In this document: one piece after another, positions 45,969 to 55,584 of the stretch
How positions within the stretch are numbered: position 1 is the first letter of the stretch
Layout: each line of letters opens with the position of its first letter
Assembly: GCA_016870095.1 (NCBI GenBank)
Contig: VGCI01000005.1
Span: 84,816-148,815, forward strand
Source of the DNA: Alphaproteobacteria bacterium
GTDB taxonomy: Bacteria; Pseudomonadota; Alphaproteobacteria; Paracaedibacterales; VGCI01
Direction of reading: 5' to 3'
DNA: 64,000 bases
Notes under the pieces: generated by a model
Databases searched by the model: none
The model's input: only the letters and a program-made list of their open reading frames with translations
Told to the model about the DNA's origin: nothing
Made by a program: the position numbers and the translations under genes

Positions 45969-47330
45969 TCAGTTAAAATGACCCTTTCTTCGTTTTGCCT
46001 CCCCAATTTTGGGGTACATTCCCATTTTACGCTCTAGATCTACAAAGTGGCGAATTCCATACAAAAAGGCAAGTGATAGGGGAATTGTGACGATCCACAG
46101 CCCATAGGGGCCCAACGATTGTGTGAGATATACCAAACCGAAAGAGGTAATTATATAAATAATGGCTCGGGTTGTTGCCCATAAAAAGCTTGCACAGCGG
46201 AAACGGCTATAAATGGGTAAATGATAAATCAAAATAACACTTGCCGGGACCGTGTCAAATGCAAATACAAGAATCATAGCTTGTATTAAAAACAACTGAG
46301 TGGCGGATGTTGCGTTGAGGACAAGGAAGGGTAGCAATATCATTAAAAGAACACTGAACCCAACCTTAATTCGCAAAATTTTTAAAGGATGGACTCGGTA
46401 GCTGATAATTGCCATAGCAATATAGGGAACTAAAAATATGAGGGATAAGCAAAAATTGCGTTTTATAATGCTTTCGCCGCTTATGCCATAACTTTCTTTC
46501 AAAATAGGATTGAAATAGAGATAGGCTAAATAAAAGGAGAGGGGGTAGCCACAGTGCATAAAAAAATAACACATTAAAGTTTTTGGATTGATCTTTTCTT
46601 TCCAAACAGGATTTTTTGTCTCAGGTGGTTGATTTATTTCCTTTTTCTTATCATCATTGTTGATTTGGGAAACGGCTTCCTGCATTTGCTGTCGTTTTAA
46701 CTTTAAATAGTCAGGCGTTTCGCGAAGTCGCGTGCGTGCAAGTGCCCCAATTAAAGCCACAGCGGCACCTACCCAAAACGCAATGCGCCAGTTAAACATA
46801 AAGGATGTTGTCATTGTGGCAACCCCAAGAGCGGACATCACACCGAGATTAGCAACGACAGCAATTGAGGCAACGGCGGGGTAACAGGCTGGGCGGGGAA
46901 CACTTTCAGCAATATAAATTTCTGCACCAATTAATTCTCCCATTGATGACATGCCTTGGGCCATTCGACAGATTGTCATTATCCAAGCGGCCGTAACGCC
47001 AATTTGAGCGTATGTTGGCAGATTGGCCATAACTAAGCAGGAAAGGGACATAATAAGTGTTGTTAAAATGATAGTTGATTTTCTCCCCACTTTATCACCC
47101 ATCCAGCCAAATACAATTGCCCCAATGGGTCTAAAAACAAAAGTAGAGCAAAAGGCAAATGCTCCCAACAAAGCTGCAGTATGGGCGTTCGTTTTGGGAA
47201 AAAAGAGCTCATTTAACACAACGGCCATGTGGACATAGAGCATAAGGTCGAAATATTCAAGGAAAGTACCAATTTGTAAAAGCTTTAAAGCTTCATTTTG
47301 TTCTCGGTTTAAGAAAGAATATAATTTCAT
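45969..47330 (-). CDS. MFS transporter, metabolite:H+ symporter (MHS/ProP-like)
   Basis: About 453 residues, twelve helices. MHS-type motifs: FLEYFDLMLYVHMA, FGWMGDKVGRKSTIILTT (MFS loop 2-3 signature), GMSSMGELIGAEIYIAES and FNWRIAFWVGA. The start at ATG 47330 is preferred because it aligns with the N-terminus of the paralogous broken copy and has GGGAAG upstream. Substrate unknown; such proteins carry proline, betaine or organic acids. Tandem duplicate of the pseudogene at 44576-45899. Confidence 0.8.
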   Translation of the reverse strand: MKLYSFLNREQNEALKLLQIGTFLEYFDLMLYVHMAVVLNELFFPKTNAHTAALLGAFAFCSTFVFRPIGAIVFGWMGDKVGRKSTIILTTLIMSLSCLVMANLPTYAQIGVTAAWIMTICRMAQGMSSMGELIGAEIYIAESVPRPACYPAVASIAVVANLGVMSALGVATMTTSFMFNWRIAFWVGAAVALIGALARTRLRETPDYLKLKRQQMQEAVSQINNDDKKKEINQPPETKNPVWKEKINPKTLMCYFFMHCGYPLSFYLAYLYFNPILKESYGISGESIIKRNFCLSLIFLVPYIAMAIISYRVHPLKILRIKVGFSVLLMILLPFLVLNATSATQLFLIQAMILVFAFDTVPASVILIYHLPIYSRFRCASFLWATTRAIIYIITSFGLVYLTQSLGPYGLWIVTIPLSLAFLYGIRHFVDLERKMGMYPKIGEAKRRKGHFN

Positions 47331-47439
47331 AGATCTTCCCTTTACAGGCATTTTTATTACTAATACCTGTGAGGGAAAATCCAACTTTTGTCAATGTTCA
47401 AAAGGTCTCAACCTATTTTGACAAAAAAACCATCAGAAC

Positions 47440-47733
47440 TTATCGACGTTGTTGATAATGCCTGAGCATTTCGTATAGGTTTGGCTCTATTGAATAGCCT
47501 CGTGCCCGAAATACTCTGTTCCTCACGGCATCTTTGCCAACTTGATCGAGCCTTTTTCTGGCTTTTCCATTATCGCTGAATTCACGCGATTGTTCTGAGC
47601 GTAAATAAGTCATAATGTTTCCTTTTGTTGCCCTTGCTTCATAAAGTCTCTCAATTTCTTCCTCGAGTGCTGAAATATGATTGACTTGTATAAACAATAC
47701 TGAAACCACTACAAATCCGAGTATCTGTTTCAT
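47440..47733 (-). CDS. small secreted basic protein
   Basis: 97 residues. Signal peptide MKQILGFVVVSVLFIQVNHISA, then a helical, charged stretch (LEEEIERLYEARATKGN) and a basic C-terminus (RNRVFRARGYSIEPNLYEM). No known family. Separate transcription unit between the MFS and PH-like membrane genes. Confidence 0.5.
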   Translation of the reverse strand: MKQILGFVVVSVLFIQVNHISALEEEIERLYEARATKGNIMTYLRSEQSREFSDNGKARKRLDQVGKDAVRNRVFRARGYSIEPNLYEMLRHYQQRR

Positions 47734-47856
47734 AATGATGATTCCTTCTGCAATTATGATTTAAAAACTCTGTGTTCCTACACAGGACAATATTATAATT
47801 AAATTTATCACAACGAATCAACAGGAAAGAATTATTAAGGGGGAAAGCAAAATTCT

Positions 47857-48396
47857 TTAAATAAAGCTATGCTCTTGTTCCTCATTTTTAATGCGCGTAA
47901 TGATGTGGTTACGAATCTCGTCAAGCATGCATTTTTTAGGTAACATACTATCTTGTATCGATACTTTTACTTTAGGCCCAACAAGCATTAAAATAGTAAT
48001 TTTATAAAGTCTAAATGTTCTTAGAGAATCTAAATCTTCAAAGAGTATCGTGCGGTCATTTTTTAATTGACTAAATTGTCCGGGAATGAAGATTGATGTT
48101 TCGGTAAGCACAATCTGAGATTTAGACGTGTATGTTAGATACGTTGCGTATAGACCGTAAAAACATCCAAATGCCTTCAAAACTGTCTGAATCCACAATA
48201 TAAAAGTTGCTTGGGTGGGATTGAAGGTTAATTCAATAACATTCTGATAAAGAACATAAGTTAGGCTCTCTTGGTTATTTAGAGCCTCGAGTGCCGAAAT
48301 CCATGTGAGATAACCAAATACGACTGCAATAAGAATCAAATGACTTTTTTTCATCTTATAAGGATAGGTTATGGAAAAAGATTTATTAGTCATCAT
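47857..48396 (-). CDS. two-helix membrane protein with PH-like C-terminus (paralogue A)
   Basis: 179 residues. Two membrane helices (about 20-38 and 65-88) are followed by a beta-rich cytoplasmic domain ending SMLPKKCMLDEI. It aligns along its whole length with the gene at 55585-56115 (shared YPYK, IELT...TQAT, RTILF, SMLPKK.MLDEI). The layout recalls STM3941-like proteins, but this is a loose resemblance. GGAGAG precedes the ATG. Confidence 0.6.
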   Translation of the reverse strand: MMTNKSFSITYPYKMKKSHLILIAVVFGYLTWISALEALNNQESLTYVLYQNVIELTFNPTQATFILWIQTVLKAFGCFYGLYATYLTYTSKSQIVLTETSIFIPGQFSQLKNDRTILFEDLDSLRTFRLYKITILMLVGPKVKVSIQDSMLPKKCMLDEIRNHIITRIKNEEQEHSFI

Positions 48397-49083
48397 TTTT
48401 TCTCTCCATTAAATTATAAACTTAATGAAATTTATTTGATAATTGGAATATTTTCATAAAAAAATTTAGAGGCCAATTGTTATTGAATAAATGTAGGGAA
48501 CATCGATTATGCGACATTGTAACACTTGACTATGTTTAGGACAATATTTTATATTATTATTGAATCAAAATATAAAAAAACTCAAAGATTAATTAAAAAC
48601 AAAAAATTGTCGCGGATTATAGGCTCCGCGTTGGCCCAAGTGCTTTAAAATTATAAATACTTTTAAATGCACTTTATTTCAAATTGCAAGATTTTTTATA
48701 TATTAATTATTAACATGTCTGATATGCAAATCTTGCCTGAAACAAAGTGATCTTATACCCTACTTTTTAATTATGTTGTCATGCTTATTCGTGGACAATA
48801 AAAAATTAATATTAAAGAAAAAATTTTAGATAATTTTATACATTATCTTCTTATTATTTTTTGCTAATTAAATTTATGTATTATGTTAGACCATAAATAC
48901 TCAGTATCGTATCATCCTTATTATTCGATAAATTCTATCTCTTACCTCACAACTCAAGAGTCAATAAATGATCAGAAACACCTAAAAAAGCCTATTACTT
49001 TGTCCTGTCGTGCAATAGATTGCAACATAAGAGAGAAGTAGCTATAAATTATCATAAATAATAGCAAATAACTGGAGAGAAAC
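48397..49083. other. 687-base gene-free AT-rich region
   Basis: No reading frame of note on either strand. It contains a GC-rich mini-stem CGCGG/CCGCG (48611-48630) and a long A/T hairpin (48638-48674, listed separately). This could be the 3' part of a small RNA, or remains of a lost gene. Confidence 0.5.
48638..48674. other. 13-base-pair intergenic hairpin
   Basis: AAGTGC TTTAAAA pairs with TTTTAAA T GCACTT (one bulged T) around a ten-base loop. It lies eight bases after the CGCGG/CCGCG stem and far from any gene end, so it is not an obvious terminator. Confidence 0.45.
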
Positions 49084-51387
49084 ATGTCAGATAGTTCAAT
49101 TCTCAATTCATTTAAATTTTATTTTCTTTTTATAGCATTGATCCTGCTGTCTCTCTTTTCCTCAAGTATTTTGCAGGCATATGATGAACGAGAACAGTCA
49201 ACAAGCACTAATCGTTTCACACAAACCGACTCAAGCATAGATGATTTAGAGGAGGCACTAAATTTATCAAAAAAAGATGCTCCAAAATCTCAAACCAGAC
49301 AATATTCAGCACTCTCTCAAAAAACTTTAGTCAAAAAGAGACAACATAAAAAAGATGAAAGCAGTGATGACGGTGACGATGAAGAATACAGCCCCAATCA
49401 AAACAAAAGCAAACGTAGTCGATCATTAACAGTAAAAGATCCAGAATTATCTCAATCAAAATCGCTCTTGAGTGATTCCAGTTGGCAAAGCAGTTTAAAT
49501 TCCGCAAATGAGTATAACGAAATATTGCCCAAAGAGAAAAAATTACCAAACATTGTCTACTATGATTATATGGGAATTACGGCGGAAATGTCCGACTTGC
49601 AGAGACGATACGCTATGTCAGAACCTCATAAAAGAGTTTTAGATTCCGATAATGAAGAATCAGACCATGCAAATGTCGATAACCATAGGGAAAGTTCAAG
49701 GAATAATGATGACGATAATAGCACTGACAATAGCGCTGGGGTTGAGGATATAACTAATCAGGTAAATTTTGATAGCTTGATTTCTTTTGGAACAACACTA
49801 AAGTTACTAGCTAATGTGTATTTAGGAAATCTTGACGAAAGAGCGAACATTTTTCTCCCTCAATATGTCTTGGATCTTAAGCAGGATGACGGCTCTGTAC
49901 AAAAAGGCCCCCCTGAATTCTTTAAAATTAAGGATAAGATTTGTGTTTTTGCTAGTGGTGGAACTCATAACGCCTGGGAAAAAACCGTTGCGAAAGTCTA
50001 TGAAATTTTCTTTGGGCAAAAGGTAAAAATTGTCCGAGTTGAATGGATATATAAGCATCTTCTTAAAAAAAATGGTGAATCAGCTAAAAGATTTTACGAA
50101 AAGCTGCGTGGCAAGGAGAAAACTCTTCATTCTGAATTTTACTACGATTTAGTTTTTAGAAATTTTATTTTGCCTCGATTGATGGAGCAACATCCCAATA
50201 AGATTAAGAATTTAACAATCAATGCTTTTAGTTGGTGGGAGATTTGCGATGAATGTCACAGCCGTTTTTTAGAAAAACATCAAAGACTTTGCAGACAAAA
50301 TGGTATTAGACTTGTTTTTAATGTCGTTGCACGTGAACAGTATAAGCATAATTATCCAGCGTCAGGTTTAATTACAACTTCTCAAGTACAAGAACCCAAA
50401 GATAAGCAATTTTGGAAGGAAATTTGGCAGCAATTAAGAGTTTATGTAATAAAGTATCCTGATAATAATGGAGAAAAAGAAGCTTTTTGGACGAATAGCC
50501 CTGAAGGCTTAGAGTTATGTAAATGGATTGGGCAAGCTTTTGTAGAAAACAAACGAAAATTAGCGGAACAAACTGGTTCCGCACAAATACAGGGAGATAT
50601 CCGAGGATTTTATGAGGCGACAGATGAAGTTGGTCGAAAAAACTTTGATGAACTCATCAATTATTTAAGAGAGCATAATTGGGAACTCTCGTGTTGGTAT
50701 TATCCCTCACATTTTGCAGATAGTATTCAAGGTAAATGGAAAACTCATTCTAAACAAGTTGTTATTCCACATTTTAACTGGGAACATCTTAGAACAATTC
50801 GAGATGCAACGGGTCAGTGTCAAATGTGTGGCTACGATGGCTTGCACAATATTTATCAAGTATACCATCCAAAGCACGGTACCTCAAAAAAAATTGCGGC
50901 ATTTGAAGCAGAAGAAGCAAAAAAAGCAGAAAAAGATGTTGCGTACAAAGTTGCAGATAACACTCCCTTTAATAAAATTCCTAAATCTCAGCAAGAAAAA
51001 ATGAAAAGATCTCTATTTGTGGGGAGTGAATGCCTAAAGTTTATGCAAGTTGAGAAAACAGAAATAGATGAATGGCGAGTCAAAAATCCTGAACAACTTG
51101 TTCAAGAAAGACTAGCTAGTGCCAATTTACAAAGGAGAGATGCTATTGCTTCCGAATTAAGTGAAGCAAGTCCTCTTTTACGTTGGATGACAAAATTTTC
51201 CAGAGAGCATAATAATGCCCCCGTGAAACGTAGTGATATTGTCGCTTATGCACGCCGAAATAGCGGCGATTTGTATGAGGGTGCTAAAGAGCTATCTGCA
51301 TATATTAATGCTCTTATTCAGGCGGGAAAAATTGAACTTCAGGACAAGAAAAGTACACCTGGTAATCATGTTTATATAATAAAATAG
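49084..51387 (+). CDS. large secreted protein with deaminase-like HxE...CxxC motif
   Basis: 767 residues. A hydrophobic export signal (residues 10-31) is followed by a charged low-complexity region of about 190 residues with basic clusters (KKRQHKKDE, NKSKRSRS) that could act as nuclear-localisation signals. A globular part follows. It contains His349-Ser-Glu351, then after 36 residues Cys388-Asp-Glu-Cys391 within FSWWEICDECHSRFLEKH. This order and spacing match the zinc/catalytic signature of the cytidine-deaminase fold. A second CxxC with His residues (CQMCGYDGLHN) and a winged-helix-like tail end the protein. Likely an effector or toxin acting on nucleic acid in a host, by inference. Confidence 0.5.
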   Translation: MSDSSILNSFKFYFLFIALILLSLFSSSILQAYDEREQSTSTNRFTQTDSSIDDLEEALNLSKKDAPKSQTRQYSALSQKTLVKKRQHKKDESSDDGDDEEYSPNQNKSKRSRSLTVKDPELSQSKSLLSDSSWQSSLNSANEYNEILPKEKKLPNIVYYDYMGITAEMSDLQRRYAMSEPHKRVLDSDNEESDHANVDNHRESSRNNDDDNSTDNSAGVEDITNQVNFDSLISFGTTLKLLANVYLGNLDERANIFLPQYVLDLKQDDGSVQKGPPEFFKIKDKICVFASGGTHNAWEKTVAKVYEIFFGQKVKIVRVEWIYKHLLKKNGESAKRFYEKLRGKEKTLHSEFYYDLVFRNFILPRLMEQHPNKIKNLTINAFSWWEICDECHSRFLEKHQRLCRQNGIRLVFNVVAREQYKHNYPASGLITTSQVQEPKDKQFWKEIWQQLRVYVIKYPDNNGEKEAFWTNSPEGLELCKWIGQAFVENKRKLAEQTGSAQIQGDIRGFYEATDEVGRKNFDELINYLREHNWELSCWYYPSHFADSIQGKWKTHSKQVVIPHFNWEHLRTIRDATGQCQMCGYDGLHNIYQVYHPKHGTSKKIAAFEAEEAKKAEKDVAYKVADNTPFNKIPKSQQEKMKRSLFVGSECLKFMQVEKTEIDEWRVKNPEQLVQERLASANLQRRDAIASELSEASPLLRWMTKFSREHNNAPVKRSDIVAYARRNSGDLYEGAKELSAYINALIQAGKIELQDKKSTPGNHVYIIK

Positions 51388-51618
51388 GGTGCCGCTTAAA
51401 ACAAAACGTTCCTTTAAGAAGCACGCCATAGATGCATAGGGGATTTAAATAAGTTTCTTAAAAATCCAAAGCACATGTGCGTTACATGAAAGAAGTCTCA
51501 ACTCTCCTTGCTTTACCGTTAATCTAGCAATATTTATATAAGCTTAAGATTTGGGTAGAGAGTTTTAGCCTATAAGATGCAGTTCTCAACCGGTCTTTCA
51601 GAGTAGCGTCTTAAAATT

Positions 51619-52797
51619 TTATTTTTTTTCACCCTCGTTCAAACTCCGAATATATTCTTTAGCTTGGTTTTTTACTTGACCTTGTTTCTTTTCAAAAGGG
51701 CTGTCTACATGGCGGGACTGAGAGTAATCCATCGGTTCGCCATACCAGTCCAACTCTTGGCCGAAATCATTGCCAATATATCTAAATCTATTTTCAATAT
51801 GACCTAATTCTACGTATCCTTGAGGTAAGGGGTTGGGTATATTGTTAGGACGTTCTGATCTTGGCAAGCTATGGTCCAAAAGTTCTTCTATGAGTCGAGT
51901 ACGGCCCTCTGAGAGAATATCCAGATTGGTCTCTAAAAATGTGCATATACATATAATTCTAAATGTTAGCTCTTCATCACTAATACTTCGATCTTTAATC
52001 ATTTCTAAGATTTGTGCATAATAATCATTTTCTTTAATGCGTTGCTTTAAAGCTTGAATTTGCGATTCTGTTTCTATTTGACGCTTTTCTAAATTCCTTT
52101 TATCAGATTTTAACCGTTCTAATTGAGTATTATTTTGTTCAATTATCTTTGTAATGCGACCCAACCTTATTGAAATTTCTTCACTTGTTCCTTCTTGAGG
52201 CAAATTTTTGGACTCTTTGAGGTCGGCTGTTGAACTCTCAAGAGCTTCTATCTCCTGTACCATTGCCGCTATTTGGCTCATGACGGCCTTTAATGCGCGA
52301 TTTTTGACTTCAACTTCTTCTTTGCGTTGTTGTTCAACGGTTAGGAGAAGTTTTGCATTGTTTAATCCTGAGAGTAACTCCTGACGTTTTTTCTCTACAA
52401 CTCTATTGATCTCTTGTTGGGCAATAAGCTCATGTTCCTTTTGTTCGCGAATGGCTCTTTCCCTGTCCAACTGGTCTTGTGTTTCCTTTAAAGCTCTTCT
52501 AACAGCATCAGCATTTTGAGCTGCCCCATTAGAAACATTCAGCTGGTCACGTAAATCTCTATTTTGTTGAACAAGCATTTCGAAATAGGCTTTAATAGCC
52601 TCTTCCTTGGGAGCATCAGCTGCTAACCATCCGGCTAAACCTCCTTTTTTCTCAAAATTAGTGGGGTCTGTCCGAAATAATCTCATAATTTCATCTGCAT
52701 TTGGGGCTTGTGCAGATGTGGCAGAAAGCTCCTCAGCCGCATAAAGTTGTGATTGGCTGTAAACAAAACAAGAAAGGAGTAGAATTTTTTTTATCAT
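51619..52797 (-). CDS. secreted coiled-coil protein
   Basis: 392 residues. Signal peptide MIKKILLLSCFVYSQSQLYA. Residues about 70-270 are long heptad-rich helices (LKETQDQLDRERAIREQ, RLGRITKIIEQNNTQLERL). A short globular C-terminal part follows (YVELGHIENRFRYIGNDF). No enzymatic motif is seen. Possibly structural or an interaction scaffold in the envelope or outside it. Confidence 0.55.
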   Translation of the reverse strand: MIKKILLLSCFVYSQSQLYAAEELSATSAQAPNADEIMRLFRTDPTNFEKKGGLAGWLAADAPKEEAIKAYFEMLVQQNRDLRDQLNVSNGAAQNADAVRRALKETQDQLDRERAIREQKEHELIAQQEINRVVEKKRQELLSGLNNAKLLLTVEQQRKEEVEVKNRALKAVMSQIAAMVQEIEALESSTADLKESKNLPQEGTSEEISIRLGRITKIIEQNNTQLERLKSDKRNLEKRQIETESQIQALKQRIKENDYYAQILEMIKDRSISDEELTFRIICICTFLETNLDILSEGRTRLIEELLDHSLPRSERPNNIPNPLPQGYVELGHIENRFRYIGNDFGQELDWYGEPMDYSQSRHVDSPFEKKQGQVKNQAKEYIRSLNEGEKK

Positions 52798-53071
52798 GAA
52801 CGTAGCCTTGCTGCAAATTTAGTTATTGAGTAAAAATACCATAATAATCTTTCTGTATTCTGTCAATTCGCTAAAATAAGAAATTAACTTTAAAAAAATC
52901 TCACTCTACTAATTTTTTAAAATTTATCAATTATAATGCTACCCGAAGACACCAGTGGTGCGACAATTTATCTCTGGGGGATGTCTTACATTAAATATAC
53001 AAACTCTCGTATTGGGCGTATAAAAGAATAGTGAAATTAAACAAAAATTTATTATTTAAAGAGAGAATATT

Positions 53072-53347
53072 ATGAAAAAATATATCGTTATAATTTGTCT
53101 TGCCGGTCTTTCCTTAGCGGCCTGCACAACCCCAGAAGGGCCCAATGAAACAGGTGGAATGGTCGTCGGTGGTTTAGCCGGTGGTGCGGTCGGGGGAATA
53201 TTAGGCGCTGAAATGGGCGGACCTCCAGGCGCCGTTTTGGGAGCAGGCGTAGGGGCAGCAGCAGCGGGTTTTGCGGGCAAAGAAATCGGTAAGAATATGG
53301 ATAAGAAAAAGAAAAAGGCTCCTCGTAAGAAAACTGCTAATCAGTAA
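53072..53347 (+). CDS. glycine-zipper lipoprotein
   Basis: 91 residues. Lipoprotein signal with lipobox LAAC (Cys18), then a glycine-zipper hairpin (GGLAGGAVGGILGAEMGG, GAVLGAGVGAAAAG) that inserts in membranes, and a Lys-rich tail. Resembles the 17 kDa surface antigen/SlyB-type outer-membrane lipoproteins, which are common in Rickettsiales. Confidence 0.72.
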   Translation: MKKYIVIICLAGLSLAACTTPEGPNETGGMVVGGLAGGAVGGILGAEMGGPPGAVLGAGVGAAAAGFAGKEIGKNMDKKKKKAPRKKTANQ

Positions 53348-53367
53348 TCATCAGAAATAGAGTAGGG

Positions 53368-53387
53368 GGGATCTTTTTTTGGATCCC
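53368..53387 (+). terminator. hairpin after the glycine-zipper lipoprotein gene
   Basis: GGGATC/GATCCC stem with an eight-base loop of mainly T, extended by flanking G and C runs. T tail is weak. Confidence 0.4.
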
Positions 53388-53422
53388 TCCCTTTAAATTA
53401 CCCCTTAACTTAATTGAACTTC

Positions 53423-54369
53423 TTAATCTAGGGGTAGGTACTTTATCCTATAGCCTCTCTGGTTAATCAGTTCTAAGAGGTTGCCTTGACCATATAGGTG
53501 AGCAATACCCACTGAGATGAAAAGATTGGTTTGGCCGGTCTGGAATTCTCTATCTAATACATCTGCCCATAATGCGTTTCGTTTTAAATTTGCACCATCA
53601 TTAAATAGAATCGTTTGTGGACGTTTGGGGAGACTTTGTAAAAATAATTCCCAAACTTTTGGCTCAGCTCCAAAAGGCGGTTGTGTTTTTATATCACTTT
53701 CGAAATAGTCTTGTGAAATAGAATGTCTAATCCACTCTATTATAGCCGCTTCTGGGGGAAGTTCATGGTATACGTGCGATAAAAACGTTTCCAATGTTTC
53801 TAAATAATAGATTTTTTTACCCGTTCTATTGAGGGCACAATCAATATCTTTATCCATTCCAACATTCCTTGCCAGAACAACTAAATTTAAGGCTTCATCT
53901 TCCGGCGCCATGTCTGGACAAGTTGATAACATTTAACAAATATACCAAGGCTTATAGAGATCAATATCACGGATAATTTCCTCAACAATATCCGCATCCA
54001 TCCAAGATCTACGTAACTTTCTAATGATTTTGCTTGTTCATCCACTGTAAAGATTTGGCTAAATGGCTTGTCGGCACTACCATTAGCAATATGACGAGCA
54101 TGTTGCAGTATAATTTTAAACTCAAGTTCACCTTGCGTAAAGCCGCCATGCTCATCATACGCCATATCGCATTGATTGATCATATCCCGTATTTGCTGTG
54201 ATAGTTGAATGTCGATAGGTTTTTTGCTTCTGAATAGGTCATAGTAGTGGGATTTACCAACAATCTTGCCTAAAGGCTTGTCTTCCGCATCTGTGACAAG
54301 GTAGGAGCATGCTTTTACAATCGGTGAGTATCCGGTTAAGATCATGGCACATAGTATTAGGTATTTCAT
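53423..54369 (-). pseudogene. decayed TraB/GumN-family gene
   Basis: The N-terminal frame (from 54369) has a signal peptide MKYLILCAMILTGYSPIVKA and a VGKSHYYDLF segment. It loses the family frame near 54000-54010. The second frame carries MDADIVEEII...LYKPWYIC, then a TAA at 53933-53935. It then continues (from ATG 53932) with GKKIYYLETLETFL and the C-terminal GumN/TraB signature ISVGIAHLYGQGNLLELI. So at least one frameshift and one in-frame stop interrupt a single ancestral secreted TraB/GumN protein. Confidence 0.7.
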
Positions 54370-54828
54370 CAGGATTTGGCTTTTGAGAATTAATCAATAA
54401 ATAATAAACTTAGATTGTAATAGGTAATGCTATTTTATAGTTTAATTTTGTGCAAAATTAACAATTATTGATTTTTTTTTAATGGAAATACAAGCGTTTT
54501 AATATTATCAGGTTCTGTCTTACTCCTCAATATGACATTAACAAGCTTACTATAGCAAGGTGCTTTACCTTTATGATGAAAGAGAAGAGTGTGCGTTTAA
54601 GGATTATATACCAGAAATAACTAAAGCTTCTGCCGATATATTCGATTGCATAATATATATTATGGAAAATGATTCATGTTATTTTCTACATAAAGTTACA
54701 ACATACGTAATGATACCAATCAAACTAACGATAGCTTTGTGAGCATTGTCTAGAAATTGTAAATTGTGATATTAATTAATGGGACATTCTTAATAAATGA
54801 GCATATTTAACAGAAGTAGGAAAAAAAT
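54370..54828. other. gene-poor AT-rich stretch
   Basis: 459 bases with only a 60-codon frame at 54560 that lacks a ribosome binding site and coding character. No clear repeat or RNA structure. Confidence 0.5.
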
Positions 54829-55287
54829 ATGATGAAAGCTATTTATATTCTACTAACATTTTTTATTCTGCAAAGTGCTTCAGGTATGAAAATTGAATAT
54901 CAGTATGATGATTGTGAAGAAGAACATCATACAGGAGCCTTTGTAATGTTAGAGACTAAAGATACAAATCCTAATCTTGCCTCCATGCAGTCAAACTATA
55001 ATAGACTTGGTGCAGCCATACTAAAAGGTGCAAATGACAATGAAAAAAGGTATATTCATATTAAGAATATCACTGATAAACATATCGATTTTACGCGAGC
55101 CTTAATAAGAAAGGCATATGAAATTGCGACACAGCGTGAAGTCCCAATAAGAATCTCTTTTTTCAGTGCAAGTGAACAATTACAAGAAATGCTGACAAAT
55201 GAGTGGGCCCCACTTCAAATCAATATTGATAAGTTTTATGTAAATCCATGGGACAAGGTTTTATCTGGAGAAGATGACTCTGATTGA
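54829..55287 (+). CDS. small secreted acidic protein of unknown function
   Basis: 152 residues. Signal peptide MMKAIYILLTFFILQSASG followed by an alpha/beta sequence (EEEHHTGAFVMLET, KRYIHIKNITDKHIDF, VPIRISFFSASEQLQEML). The layout from about residue 80 onward (helix, strand with FFSAS) could be a small Rossmann-like or acyltransferase-like fold, but no motif is decisive. It stands alone. Confidence 0.5.
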   Translation: MMKAIYILLTFFILQSASGMKIEYQYDDCEEEHHTGAFVMLETKDTNPNLASMQSNYNRLGAAILKGANDNEKRYIHIKNITDKHIDFTRALIRKAYEIATQREVPIRISFFSASEQLQEMLTNEWAPLQINIDKFYVNPWDKVLSGEDDSD

Positions 55288-55584
55288 ATTTTTACCGAAT
55301 AATTTCTCAGAGTCCTAAAAATAAATTAGGAGGGTTTTATCAATTTTACACACAATCCTACGTCGATTGGATAGAAAGTTAGCTGAAAGATTGAAATTGG
55401 AGGTAAACTACAGGTTTTGTTGAAAAATTCTAAGAATCTACACAATAAAATCAAAGTTTTAGAAACTTTCCCGAAAATTCTTGTCAGTACTTTTATCTTT
55501 TAGAATCCTATACTATAGTGGAGTTTGTTACCTATCCGTCATTCAAACGTCCGACATCTACCCCACAAAAGCAGAGAAAACGAT

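Noticed and set aside
54560..54742. 60-codon frame MLYLYDEREEC
   Set aside because: No ribosome site, no signal or domain, in a decayed AT-rich stretch; probably chance.
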